Shown here: positions 1 through 10,500 of the stretch, one piece after another
How the letters are laid out: each line of letters begins with the position of its first letter
Numbering within the stretch: the first letter of the stretch is position 1
Origin: Leptomonas pyrrhocoris
Lineage: Eukaryota > Euglenozoa > Kinetoplastea > Trypanosomatida > Trypanosomatidae
Assembly (NCBI RefSeq): GCF_001293395.1
Contig: NW_015438369.1
Span: 366,635-430,634 of the forward strand
Direction: 5' to 3'
DNA: 64,000 nucleotides
Notes under the pieces: model-generated
What the model saw: only the letters and a program-made list of their open reading frames with translations
Databases searched by the model: none
What the model was told of the DNA's origin: nothing
Position numbers and translations under genes: made by a program

Positions 1-1
1 C

Positions 2-1120
2 CCGACGCAGGACCCGCGGCTGAAGGCGTACCTCACCCCTCTTGTCCGCGTGGCCCAGCAGCGCATGAACGCCTTCACCGGCATGCCACCGCAAGCCCCC
101 ATCCGCGTGCCGGAGAAGGAGCGGCTCTGCATTGCTGTTCTCGCTGCCGATGTGCTCGCCAACGTGGATGAATGGGTCATGCCGTTTATGTCGCACTACT
201 CCGTGCTCGTCATCCCCTACTCGGCGGTGCTGGCGCTGCAGAAAGGCGGGGGGCGTCGTGTGGAGGGCGCGATGGCGAAGGGGCCTTCCGCGGGTCTGTT
301 CGACCCGGTGTGGCGGGAGACCCCCGGCGGGGGGGAGCACGACGCCCTCGTCGAGCACCGCAGACGTCGTCTCCTGCGCTTTCTCGCAGATCACCGCGAC
401 GTGGTGCACTTGGTGTCCCTGGAGGAGGAACTCGCGTGGAGTCGTGAAACGCGGCGGTACGGAGTTGGCATTACCGACCTGTTTGCCCGCGCCGCTGCTG
501 TGGCTCTTCACCTCGCCCGTCTGCCAGAAGAAGATGGCACATCGATGACGTCACCCGACACGAGTAGCGTGTACGCGCGCCATCCCGCCGCATCGATTGT
601 GCTGGTGTCCGCCAACTACGAAAAGTGTGGAAAGTACGTGGTGGCGTTGAAGCAAGCGAAGGGCGGCGACGGCTCTACGGCTGGGCTGCAAGCTGCGCTG
701 CGGCGTGTGTCCTACCACAACCCGCGTACGAATCCAAACTGGGTGCCGCCGAGCCTCTCCATCACACATCAACAGCAGCAACGGCAAAAGGCACGCGGCG
801 ACGTAACGAAGAAGCAAGCAGAGGCGCCAACGACAGCGGACGTCGCGAAGGATGTAGCCGCTGAAGCGGTGGCCGTGCGCGCGGATGCTGCGGCGGAACT
901 GTACCAGAGTCTTCTCGATCCCGTAAAGTCCACCCACCATCCGATGATGGGCACTGACGCTGGTGTGAGCATCGAGGACGGCACCTCCGGTGACGAACAC
1001 ACAAGATCGCACGATACGGCGCTTTCCGCTTCGTCACGAGGCAGCGCGGCGAAACGGAGAGGAGCGGAAGAGGAAGGGGCGATGGATGCCGCGCTTCTCA
1101 TGTCTCTCCTGAACGACTAA
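2..1120 (+). CDS. Unrecognised protein, 5' truncated by window edge; possible PIN-like fold
   Basis: The reading frame is open from base 2 and ends at a TAA at 1118-1120, so only the last ~372 codons are present. The early part reads as alternating hydrophobic strands and acidic residues (LCIAVLAADVLANVDEW, then SVLVIPYSAVLALQ). A later stretch reads ITDLFARAAAVALHL and then SIVLVSANYEKCGKYV. A strand, an Asp-x-Leu, helices, a 'vIP..v' strand and a late 'vlvSa' strand resemble the order of elements in PIN-type nuclease folds, but the acidic catalytic set cannot be confirmed by eye. The last ~130 residues are low-complexity (Gln run, Ala/Val/Asp-rich, then a Lys/Arg patch KRRGAEEEG). The PIN idea is inference; otherwise this is a conserved-type hypothetical protein. 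The in-frame ATG at 65 is internal, because the frame continues upstream of it. Confidence 0.7.
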   Translation, partial: PTQDPRLKAYLTPLVRVAQQRMNAFTGMPPQAPIRVPEKERLCIAVLAADVLANVDEWVMPFMSHYSVLVIPYSAVLALQKGGGRRVEGAMAKGPSAGLFDPVWRETPGGGEHDALVEHRRRRLLRFLADHRDVVHLVSLEEELAWSRETRRYGVGITDLFARAAAVALHLARLPEEDGTSMTSPDTSSVYARHPAASIVLVSANYEKCGKYVVALKQAKGGDGSTAGLQAALRRVSYHNPRTNPNWVPPSLSITHQQQQRQKARGDVTKKQAEAPTTADVAKDVAAEAVAVRADAAAELYQSLLDPVKSTHHPMMGTDAGVSIEDGTSGDEHTRSHDTALSASSRGSAAKRRGAEEEGAMDAALLMSLLND

Positions 1121-1772
1121 CAGTCGACTTTCATCCTCCCTTTTTTTTTGAGGATGTTACGCAGCGGCAACAACGGCACTTCGTGGGATCATGCGACGTA
1201 CTCATGTCCTTTTTCTTCGGGACCAGCTTATTCACATAAATCGTTCGTTAAATAATAGCAAGGAGAGAGAGAAGAAGGCGGTGGCGTTTCGAGGTGAACT
1301 CCGCAAGCTTCTAAAGCCCTCTGGAGCTCCTAATGGTGTTGTGTTCTGCGTAGTGAATAGACGTGATGAAAGAGGAGCGCTCTTCCACTCGGCTTCGCAT
1401 ATGGAGGATTCTCAAAGCGGGGAATGGGAGAAAGAGAGAGAAACAACAAGAGCTGTGTTGTATGCGTTTTCTCCGCTAATATCTCCACCCACCACCTACC
1501 TCCTTCCCTCCCCGCCTCTCAGTCCACTTGAAGTGCCGACCCCATTCCTCCTTCTTCATCATCTGTCGTTTGCCTCTTCATTTTTCATTCTACGCTGGCA
1601 TCGTTGTTGGTATTTCATTGCGCGAAAAGCCATTACAACCCCCCATATAAGAGAGGTTTGAACACCCTCTTTGCAAGCACCGGCACGTTCGGCGCACACG
1701 TTTGCGACGTGCAAGAGAAAGAGGACGACCACAGGCTCCTTGGTATCCCCCCGCCCCCAACAGCACCTTATT
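1121..1772. other. Intergenic spacer, gene 1 to ARPC1
   Basis: No convincing gene is seen. There is a T-run at 1141-1149. Two pyrimidine-rich stretches lie at about 1485-1520 and 1540-1600, the second followed by the first usable AG near 1629. These are the likely polyadenylation/trans-splicing zone for the two flanking genes. Confidence 0.5.
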
Positions 1773-3509
1773 ATGGTCTCCCTACGATGTCTCTCTTCCA
1801 GCTTTAGAGAGGCAGATGATGGACGCGGCGCGTCGTCAACGCTTCAGCTGACGGCACTCACGTTCAGCACCGACGGGACGCATGCAGCTTACGTCGTTCG
1901 TCGCCGCCCCGCTCTCCCCCGCGACGGCGCCGCGGACCCCGCTCATTGCATCTTTATCGCAAGAACTCAGGATTTAAATGCGAGTGTGCCGACCGCAGGA
2001 GCGAGCGCAAGCAGCGTTCGCCCCTTTTCTGATTGGGTTGTCACCCAAGTCATCCAAGGCGTGCACACCGCCCCCATCACGGCACTGTCGTGGAGCAGCA
2101 GTGCTGGCGGTGCGCTGGTGTCCGGCGATGCCGATCGATGCGTGTACGTTTGGAGCCGACAAGACACGGGTGACAACGAGAGGAACGCATCGGCATCGTC
2201 CTCGTCTTGCCATGACGCACGACTTTTCAATGCGGTGCCGCAGCTCGTGATGCTGAGCACCGAGGTGCTGCTGCGGCCCACCACAGTGGCCTGGAGTGTA
2301 CACGGCAGCAAGGTGTACGTCGGCACCGCAGGTGGCACCGTCGCCGTGGGCCGCTACGACGTACACCAAAGGTGGTGGATATGCAGAATACTGCTCAACG
2401 CACAGCCTCACCACCTCACGAGTCACTCTCCCGCGCCGCACGATGTTCATGCGCACACGGAGGCAATGAAGAATACGGAATATCCACTGCACAGCGCGCT
2501 GTCCTTCCTTTCCTCTTTCACCGCCCCACGCGACCACCTTATCGTGACGGTTGTACCGCATCCGGCGGACAACACAAAGGTGGCGATCGCCCTCCTTAAC
2601 GGAACCGTGCAGATTCTGTCAACGCGCATGAAAGCTGTGGACGGCGGCGTTGCGAGTACGCCAACTTCTAAGACCTCCGATCCAGCAGGTGAGGGAGAAG
2701 GTGAATGCAGCGCGGGAAGCCGCACCTCTAAGGAGCCGTTCGGGCATGTGTACTGGAGCTGCTCCCTTCCTTGTTGGCTGCACGACCTCTCCTGGAGTCC
2801 CTCCGGTAGGTTTCTGGCCGCCGTGGGTCATGACAGCGTGTTGCACGTGTTGCATGGTGTTACCTCATCGCCATCAGCTGCATCTGGCAACCCACCTTCG
2901 GGTGACGGTCGTCTGACGCACACCACTCTTCGCCTGCGAACGCTGCCGCTGGTGCGGTGTGCGTTTACGTCAGACAACTCGCTTGTCGCCGCCGGCTTTG
3001 AAGGACGCGTGAACGTCTTTGGCGCCGCACAGGATGGCACGTGGCACCTTGTCGCGGAGGACAATGAAGGCGAAAAGCCCCCCACGGCGGCACAGCTCGA
3101 CGGTACAGGGGCTCCGCCGTCCGCCATGCCGGGTGCGACACCAACCCACAGCAGCCAACACGAAACGAACGTGAGTGTAAAGAGCCGCCATGCGTCCGAC
3201 GATGGCAATGCCGCCGTTGTCGAGGTGACGCACAACGAGAAATCGGTGCGCCAACGGGCCGCTGAATTCATGGAGAAGAGTGGTGGTCTTCCACCAGCAC
3301 CAGCACCAGCGGCGGGCGCACCGCCATTTGTTCGGCGCAAAGCCAGCGGTTTGACTCGGTTGCTTGTCCCCCTGTTTCACGCTGGTACAACAACGGCTGT
3401 GGGATCGACTGGGGAGAAGCAGGTGAGGCCAAACACGAGCGCTTTCGTCTCCGCTAACAGCGATGGGCGTGTGCAAGTGTGGTGCCTTGATAGCGCAGTG
3501 CCTGAATGA
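1773..3509 (+). CDS. ARPC1: ARPC1-type WD40 subunit of the Arp2/3 complex
   Basis: A 578-residue WD-repeat protein. ARPC1 (p41) is the seven-bladed propeller of the Arp2/3 actin-nucleating complex. Diagnostic blocks occur in the ARPC1 order: HTAPITALSWSS with SGDADRCVYVWSR (residues ~97-130); YDVHQRWWICRIL (~195, matching the 'WWVCK' block of ARPC1); LSWSPSGRFLAAVGHDS (~339); and the highly specific LPLVRCAFTSDNSLVAAG (~391). After these come an RQRAAEFMEKS helix, equivalent to the ARPC1 'RFQN.D' insert, and a final SDGRVQVWCLD blade. It is some 200 residues longer than the usual ~370 because of Ser/Thr/Gly-rich inserts between blades. The start is the first ATG in the frame. The insert-laden propeller could reflect fast evolution; the family assignment rests on the block order. 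Confidence 0.8.
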   Translation: MVSLRCLSSSFREADDGRGASSTLQLTALTFSTDGTHAAYVVRRRPALPRDGAADPAHCIFIARTQDLNASVPTAGASASSVRPFSDWVVTQVIQGVHTAPITALSWSSSAGGALVSGDADRCVYVWSRQDTGDNERNASASSSSCHDARLFNAVPQLVMLSTEVLLRPTTVAWSVHGSKVYVGTAGGTVAVGRYDVHQRWWICRILLNAQPHHLTSHSPAPHDVHAHTEAMKNTEYPLHSALSFLSSFTAPRDHLIVTVVPHPADNTKVAIALLNGTVQILSTRMKAVDGGVASTPTSKTSDPAGEGEGECSAGSRTSKEPFGHVYWSCSLPCWLHDLSWSPSGRFLAAVGHDSVLHVLHGVTSSPSAASGNPPSGDGRLTHTTLRLRTLPLVRCAFTSDNSLVAAGFEGRVNVFGAAQDGTWHLVAEDNEGEKPPTAAQLDGTGAPPSAMPGATPTHSSQHETNVSVKSRHASDDGNAAVVEVTHNEKSVRQRAAEFMEKSGGLPPAPAPAAGAPPFVRRKASGLTRLLVPLFHAGTTTAVGSTGEKQVRPNTSAFVSANSDGRVQVWCLDSAVPE

Positions 3510-3986
3510 CGGAGCGCAGCCTCGGCGGCCACACGGCATATTGGCAGCGTGTCTCCTCTGCTTTTTACACTACACGCACCTTGTCACCCAATTATTCTGA
3601 TCCAACTCGCAAAGATGCCGTGGATGGAAGGAAACGCTTCTTTCGTATGTGAAGTATCTGAAGCGTAAAACCTCTGCTGGAGGCGCTGCATGGTTGACGG
3701 CTGCCGCGCGCTACAACGCGGCATACATTTTCTGCTGGAGGAGCACCGCTTTTCCTGCGTACGAACTGTTCCGAACTCTTCTTCTCAACTCCTGCCGTTG
3801 TCACTCTCAAAAAACCTCGCACCCTGGCGTGTTCATCTGCGGCTATCGACTCGGCCCTACTTGAATGTCCGATTGCTGCTGTTGTACAAGGAAGGCGCCT
3901 CTGCACCGTTGATAGACGCGGAAGTACTTGACATTTTTGAAGAGACAGTTAACGTTGCGCAAACAACGATTTCATATTCAGACTAC

Positions 3987-4004
3987 TATATATATATATA
4001 TATA
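3987..4004. repeat. (TA)9 microsatellite
   Basis: Eighteen bases of uninterrupted TA in the spacer, about 40 bp upstream of the pyrimidine tract of the next gene. Confidence 0.85.
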
Positions 4005-4040
4005 GCAACTCAAGCGACTGCTCGTTGACCGCAGCGTCGG

Positions 4041-4078
4041 TCTTCGGCATTTTCGTTTCGCTCCTTCCTTCATCGAAG
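4041..4078 (+). promoter_or_regulatory. Candidate spliced-leader acceptor for the PH-like gene
   Basis: A T/C-rich tract ending in the first AG at 4077-4078, 55 bp before the first in-frame ATG at 4134. This is the usual trypanosomatid layout. Confidence 0.5.
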
Positions 4079-4133
4079 AACTTTGTTCAGACTTCAAGAC
4101 GTAGCCAAAACAAACCCATCTCTTTTGACGAGC

Positions 4134-6977
4134 ATGAACAGCAGTAGCACACACGCCGGGCCGCCCTTCTCACCGCACGACGCCGCGGCGGGAAATGGTG
4201 TCGTGTTCAAGAAGCAGGTGTTGAAGCTGGGGCTAGACGGTAGCAGTCTGCCTCGGCTAGTGGTGGTGACGGAGAAGAACGTGTACGTCTGCCTCCCTTC
4301 TGGCGGGATCACACGCACCATCGCGGTCGCATGCATTGAGCGGATCACGCTGAGTCCGCGCGAGGACATGGTGAGCGGCGATGCTAGCGATGCTACCGAC
4401 GTCGCACCTCCTTCCAGTCCTAACAAAGCCAAGAAGGAACCGTCGAGGTCTCCGGGCTCCTTCTTTGCCTCCGTCTTCTCGCGTGGCAGAGGCGGGGCCA
4501 AAGACTCCGAAAAGAAGAGCGCCAGCAGATCTCGTCACCGGTACGAAGAGGACGTGGATGAGACCCACCCCGCGTCCCCGAAGAGTGCTGCACCGCCGAC
4601 ACAGCAGCCAGGCCCGAGCGCCGCGCTATCCAGCAGTGACCAGCAGAGCAGCACTGGCGTCTCTCCCGCCGAGTGGGCCGTCATCGCCACGCTCGGCATC
4701 GCGTCGGAGGCTCCGCTGGCCCTTCAGCTGCTGCGTGTCGAGGATGGCGTAGACTTCGTCGCGGCCCTGCGTGCGTCGCCGCACATTTCGGCCAGCGCGG
4801 TCTTCAACGTGCCCGACGAAGACGGACCGACAAACGCGATGGGCGAGCTGCTTTTTGCTCCGCCGGCGCGACGCGCCGATCCGATCGTGCCGCGTGTGCT
4901 GGAGCGCGACGCGGACGAAAAAGAAGGAGTGACGCAGAAGAAGCCGGGGAGTGACGTTGCCGAGAACACTGCCGTGGACGAGGTGGAGCTCTCGCCCTCC
5001 TCGCCGCGCAGCACCAACGTTGCCTCCCCTCCCCCAATGACCGTTAGCGCCGACGTTGAAGTTCCTTCGCTTCGGGTGCGCAACGCTGGTAGAGTCGCCG
5101 TAAGGGACGCTGTCAACGGCAAGAATAATAATTACAACGCAGAGGAGATCGCCGAAAAGCTGCGTAGCGGTGGGGCGAGAGGTCAGGAGGCGGGTGCATT
5201 GCACACGCGGGAGCACGCCTCTTCCCATTCTTCCCCTCCCTCGTCTCGATCGCCTCCGCCTTCTTCCAAGGCGAGCAGTGTTCACACGGCAGAGGAGGTG
5301 GTGACGCTCACGCCTGTGCACGCGCCGACCCGCCCTTCACCGGATGCAACGCCCCAGATGCAGCAGCAGCAGCAGTCGCAAAAGGCGAAGGAACCACCGG
5401 CTGCCGCAGCGGCACCCACACACACAAGCAACGCCGCACCGACGAATGACAAGGCGCCATCGGAGGGGCGCACGCCGTCACCGCTGCGTGCTGCTCCCCT
5501 CCGAGAGCCACCACAGCCGCCGCCCCCGCTCGTCTCGTCCACCGTCGAGGCTTCAGACACTGCGCCTCGAACCCATTTATCTGCATCGCAGGACACCAGC
5601 GCAAGCCGTCGTCGCACACCTCCAATGGAGGATGAAGCAGCGATGCCGCCAGTGGAGGAAAAGCAAACGCCAACGATATGGGAAACGATACGGGACAGCG
5701 AGGCGCGGCACACGCCGTCCCCGTTGGCAACCTCGCCTGCGCAGGAGCGCCACGCAGAGGGGGACCGAGTTCTTCTCATGGACAAATATGCGGAGGATCT
5801 TTATAACCCGCCTGCACGTCTGCCCTCCCTCTCCTCCTATAATGATCGTCCTACGGACACATCTGCAGCGCCGGTGTCCAGCCGACTCCTTCCCCGCGCA
5901 GGGTCGAACACGGCACACAACACGGCTGCTTCCTCGTCCCCCTCTGCGACGGTGCGCACACCAGTGCATGTGGAGGGGCTCCAAGGAGAGCCTGCAGGGC
6001 CATCAGAAACAGTGGCCCGCCTGCGCCGCAGTCTCGAGGCTCAGGAGGCGCTCTTGCGCGAGCTGGCCGACGTGAAGAACGACGTGCGGAGTTTGCGTGC
6101 TGCCCTCGCCGAGCGCGGCGCGCAGTGTGCGGAGTGGCAAGCGGCGTACACGCACGCGCAAGAGCACATCGATGGCCTCCGACGCGAACAGGCGCACCTG
6201 CTGGAGGAGCAGGAAGAGCGGCTTCGACGCGCACACCGGGCAGAACTGGAGGCGGTGCAGACGGCCTTCGACGAGTACGACACCCGCATGACGGACTTTG
6301 TGGACCACCTGCAGCGCGACCATCGCAAAGAAGCCGCACAGTGGCAGCATGAACGCCGCACCCTGCATCACCAGCTGGAGGAGCTGCGCGATCAGCAGGA
6401 GGAGCACGAGCGGCGAGCGAGCGCAGTGGCCGAGGACGCCATGAAGGAAGCCCGGCGGCGTCAGCCACAGTCTCCTCCTCCTCCTTCTCTTTCTCCGACC
6501 TCCGCCTCCTACTTGGACCACAGTTTAGCTTATTCCTCGAGTCTCCCTGCACCGCCTACCGGAAGTGCCGGAGCTCATGAAAACGCGAGCGAGCGGGTGA
6601 AGGCGAAGGTAGACGCGTACATGGCGCAGCGGCAACGTCAGAGACAGGCCGCCACCCCTCCTGCTCCTGCTCCCTCTTCCCCTGTCCCCTCGCCCTCCCC
6701 ACGCTCTCGGGGCAACGTGCGATCTCCGCCGACATCCTCGTGGCCGCGCGTCGCTTTTGGCTCCCACTGTCTCTTTGACACTTTAAAGGACGAAGAAGGG
6801 GAGGAGATGCACAACCGAGCGCATTCAACGGCAGCTCTCCAGATGCGGCGTCGTGACTCGCGTGGGGATTCGTTCATTCAGACTCCACCGACGTCCTCGT
6901 GCGAGAAGACCGGTGACGACGGAGGTGTGAGGCGCGACGCTGCCGGCTATGTTCCGCATCGGCGAACCTTTGTGTAG
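4134..6977 (+). CDS. PH-like domain and coiled-coil protein
   Basis: 947 residues from the first ATG. The N-terminus looks like the first half of a PH-type fold: FKKQVLKLG, PRLVVVTEKNVYVCLPSG, then CIERITLSPRE (residues ~16-80). It is interrupted by about 100 Ser/Lys/Pro-rich residues. What looks like the remaining strand and C-terminal helix follow, WAVIATLGIASEAPLALQLL and VDFVAALRAS (~180-213). Residues ~220-620 are low-complexity Pro/Ser/Ala/Thr with a short Gln run. Residues ~625-775 form a strong heptad coiled coil (for example LRRSLEAQEALLRELADVK). The tail is Pro/Ser-rich. Proteins of this build are often cytoskeletal or membrane-apposed in trypanosomatids, but that role is inference; I do not recognise a named family. 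Confidence 0.8.
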   Translation: MNSSSTHAGPPFSPHDAAAGNGVVFKKQVLKLGLDGSSLPRLVVVTEKNVYVCLPSGGITRTIAVACIERITLSPREDMVSGDASDATDVAPPSSPNKAKKEPSRSPGSFFASVFSRGRGGAKDSEKKSASRSRHRYEEDVDETHPASPKSAAPPTQQPGPSAALSSSDQQSSTGVSPAEWAVIATLGIASEAPLALQLLRVEDGVDFVAALRASPHISASAVFNVPDEDGPTNAMGELLFAPPARRADPIVPRVLERDADEKEGVTQKKPGSDVAENTAVDEVELSPSSPRSTNVASPPPMTVSADVEVPSLRVRNAGRVAVRDAVNGKNNNYNAEEIAEKLRSGGARGQEAGALHTREHASSHSSPPSSRSPPPSSKASSVHTAEEVVTLTPVHAPTRPSPDATPQMQQQQQSQKAKEPPAAAAAPTHTSNAAPTNDKAPSEGRTPSPLRAAPLREPPQPPPPLVSSTVEASDTAPRTHLSASQDTSASRRRTPPMEDEAAMPPVEEKQTPTIWETIRDSEARHTPSPLATSPAQERHAEGDRVLLMDKYAEDLYNPPARLPSLSSYNDRPTDTSAAPVSSRLLPRAGSNTAHNTAASSSPSATVRTPVHVEGLQGEPAGPSETVARLRRSLEAQEALLRELADVKNDVRSLRAALAERGAQCAEWQAAYTHAQEHIDGLRREQAHLLEEQEERLRRAHRAELEAVQTAFDEYDTRMTDFVDHLQRDHRKEAAQWQHERRTLHHQLEELRDQQEEHERRASAVAEDAMKEARRRQPQSPPPPSLSPTSASYLDHSLAYSSSLPAPPTGSAGAHENASERVKAKVDAYMAQRQRQRQAATPPAPAPSSPVPSPSPRSRGNVRSPPTSSWPRVAFGSHCLFDTLKDEEGEEMHNRAHSTAALQMRRRDSRGDSFIQTPPTSSCEKTGDDGGVRRDAAGYVPHRRTFV

Positions 6978-7538
6978 TCTCCAAATTGTGTAGTCGTAGC
7001 CCGTCGTCTCTCTCCTTTCCTCTAGGTTCTTTAGCGTCTACAACTGCCCCGAACGTGCTTTCTCCCTCTCTTCACTTGTCAGTACGCTGATGTCTTCTTT
7101 GCTACTGATGTTATTGTTTTTCTAGAGACCTCTACGCCACGAATCTGGCTTAATACGATCATTTAGGGGCTGTGGGTGTGTACGCGCACCAACGTTGTCG
7201 TTCATTTTTTCTTGAAGGATGATGGTAAAGAACGCAAACCTTCGGAGAGCACCGTCATGCCGCGCCTACCTGCGTTTTCGACTGCAACCACATTTGAGTT
7301 GTCTCCTCCCTCTCCACCAGCGCGTTTGCCGTTCAATTCCTCTTCGCTTTCCTCTTCCTCTCACTTCTGTGCCACAACGTCTCATATTATTATCACTCGC
7401 CAAACATATTCGTTAGTCTGCTGCTTCGTAACAGCGCGTTTACGAAGCTTTCCATTTGAACACGGTTTGAGAACTTCACTTCCCTCTGACTATTCCTCTT
7501 TCCTCCTCTGCGCCAACTGGTTCACACATAGGGTGTAA
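6978..7538. other. Intergenic spacer, PH-like gene to NOL6
   Basis: No gene seen. T/C-rich throughout, ending in the very close acceptor at 7529-7530. Confidence 0.5.
7481..7530 (+). promoter_or_regulatory. Candidate spliced-leader acceptor for NOL6
   Basis: A long pyrimidine tract ends in CACATAG, with AG at 7529-7530. The ATG is at 7539, so use of this AG would leave only eight nucleotides of gene-encoded leader. Confidence 0.5.
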
Positions 7539-10500
7539 ATGGCCTTGCAGAACTACAACCTCGCGTGGTCGGACTCGCTTGTTGAGCGGGTGGAGACGCA
7601 CCTGCGCGACATCCACAGCGCCCTCATTCAGCACTACGAGAGCAGCGGCTACGAGACCGACGTCGAGGGTCGTCAAGCAGCGGCAGATGCGAACGGTGAA
7701 GATGAAAGTGCAGCAGCGGCGGCCACCATCGACGCAGTCAGCCCCGCCGGCAGCTTCCTCCTTCGCACCTGTGTGTACGACACGCCTTTTCCAGAACTGC
7801 ACGCGCAGCGCGGCGTGGGGGCCGACCTCGTGCTGTCCATCCCGGCCAGCTGCTGCTCTGCCGCTGACCTGCAAGACGGGCTGTACCTGGAGCGTCGCCA
7901 GGCTTTCTTGGAGGAAATTCACGCTTACCTGGCCCAGCTCATTCGCGGCGCCACGAAGCGCGCCGCGGCAGCTACGGCGTCTTCGTCTACTACGGCTGCG
8001 GCCGCCACAGCCGACTCCGACGGCGACAATGAAAGCAGCGACGGCGAGGCTGTGCCGTCGTCGCGTACGAAGAAGACTGCGTCCTCGAGACGCTCCGAAA
8101 CGGCCAAGGCGGCGAATATGGCGGCCGCCGCACGCCTGAGTCGGATGGAGGTCTCCGTGGCCCCCATTCACGGCTGCTATGCGTTGGAGGGAAAGAACAT
8201 TCTGAAACTGCGCTTCCGTCGCCGCGCGCAGCCTGCCGTGTACGAGACCTTCTTCGTCAACCTGCACTTCCGACCCTCCATGTTTTCGGGCCGCACAGTG
8301 AACGCCGCGGCGGTGCGCAAGCACCCCTACTACAGCTACAGCATCTTGGAGGATTACCTGATGCCGCACTACCTGAAGAAGCTGCACGAGGTGTGCGTCG
8401 CGAGCGCCAGCGTGCGCCGTGCCATCGTGGTGCTGAAGTGCTGGGCGCACCACACAGGGCTCATGTCCGCCGCGTCAGGCCACCCAGAAGGTTTAAACGG
8501 CTTCGTCATTGCTGCGATGGTGCTGCGGCTGTTGGAGGAGGGCATCGTGTCGGCGAGTATGTCGTTGGACAACATGGTGCGTGCGGTGTGGGTCCAACTC
8601 TCGCGCGGGTTCTTCGCTTCCGGCTCGGCGACGGCGGTCGCCCGCCCTGTGAAGGTGTCGCTGGCGGAGGAGCAGGGCGAGATGTGCGTGCTGCGCTTCG
8701 CCGGCGAGGTGCACAACATCCTCTTTCACACCTCCACCGCCTTCTTTCAGCACGTCATCCGGCCCGCCGCGGAGGAGGCGCTGCAGCACCCCTTTTCGAT
8801 GGAGGTGGTCGACCGCGTCGCCTTCCTGCCGCTGCCGCTACGCTACGATGTGGCCCTCACGGTGAGACTGCACGCGTCCGCTAATTCCTCTTCTGCTGCT
8901 GCCGCGGCTACGGAGCGCAGCGAGACGGCCGTGAAGAAGAGTGGCCTGTGGCGTTCGCCGCGGGTGGCCGCCATGGAGGAACCCCTCCGCGTGCTGCGCG
9001 AGGCCCTCGGCATCCGCGCCAGCTTCGTCACCGCGTGGCAGACGGACGACGACCACCTGCAGGTCGTGGTGCAGCTCACCAGTGAGGCGGAGGGCCGCAA
9101 CCGCCTCACCCGTGGCCCGGCCATCGAAGACGCCGCCGCCGTGGAGCGCTTCACCGCCTTCTGGGGGGCGGACCTCACCTCCACCCGCCAGTTCAGCGAC
9201 GGCGCCATCTACCGCTGCGTCCTGTGGACCTTCCCGGAGGATGAGGGTACCCACACGACCATCGCCCTCTCCGCCTCGGCCGTCCTGCGGCGTGTGGTGG
9301 AGTTTGCGCTGCGCAAACACGTCGCCGCTCAGGCGGAGGTGAACGTTCTGCTTGGTGGCCTGGAAGGCTACTTATCCGAACGCATCGGGGCGGAGTGGCG
9401 GGACGCGGCCCCGCTCATGCAACGCAGCTTGCTCGACGCCACCAAGGCGGTGCAGCACATGCTGCAGAACCTGCCGCACGGCAGCGTCCCGTGCCGCATC
9501 GTCTCCTTCGACGTCGTCGCGGCGAGTGAGAGGCACACGGAGGTGTTTCCGGCCCGCCCGCACCTGGCGCTGACCTACACGACAGACAACCTGCAGGACC
9601 CCAGCTTTGCGGGGCTGAGCACCGATCCGACGATTGAGCCGATCCACTGCGTCCTGAGCATTGACGACAACCGATCCATCCCGGACACGATGGAGGCGAT
9701 TGCGATGATGAAGGGCGCGATTGCGGCGCAGCTGGCCAAGACGCTGCAGGCGCACTTTGGTGAGCAGACGGCGACGGCGACGAGTGCGGAGAGCGGCAAG
9801 AAGGCGAAGGCGAAGGCGAAGCGGCACGCACGTGGACCTGGCAGTGAGGCGGAGGCCGATGGTGAACTGGTGAAAGGCGCGATTCGCACGCAATGCACGA
9901 GCCAGTCCGTCGACGTCATCTACCGTGGCTACCTCTTCCGTATCTACATTGCCCACTACCGCGAGGTCTCCCTGCTGCGTGCGCTGCAGCGCGAGACGGA
10001 GGCGAACGTGCTAGAGATGAAACTGTACTGGACGGCCCAGCACGCAAAGTTCTTGAAGACGATCGCCTTCGGCCACCACAGCTACTCCCACGCCGTGCGG
10101 CTGGCAAAGCGGTGGATGAGTGCGATGTGCCTTTACGAGTTCGTGCAGCCGGAGGCGGTGGAGCTGCTGGTGGCCAACGCGTACCTGCAGCCCGCCAACA
10201 CGCCCAAGACACCCGCTGGAGGGTTCTTACGTTTTGTGCAGCTCCTCGCCACCCACGACTGGTCCAAGCCGCTCGTGTTGCCGTTTACGGACGACGACAG
10301 CGATAAAACGGCGGTGGCCGCCGCGGCCCTCGTGCGCAAGCTGGGCGATCAGCAGGGGATGTTCATCGCAACACCGTACGCACCCGCGGCGAGCCCCTTT
10401 ACGGTGCTGACACCGCGGCCGATGATTATGGGCCGTTTGGTGCAGCTCGCCCAGTCGGTGGTTGCGGTGCTGCTGCGCCACTTGGAGGGCCGCAACGCGA

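Larger units (their letters stand above)
3510..4133. other. Intergenic spacer, ARPC1 to PH-like gene
   Basis: No convincing gene. It holds a (TA)9 microsatellite at 3987-4004 and the splice-acceptor tract described separately at 4041-4078. Confidence 0.5.

Noticed and set aside
7476-8453. Minus-strand frame of 325 codons overlapping the NOL6 start
   Set aside because: Composition artefact of the GC-rich NOL6 coding strand; no splice acceptor or domain on that strand.
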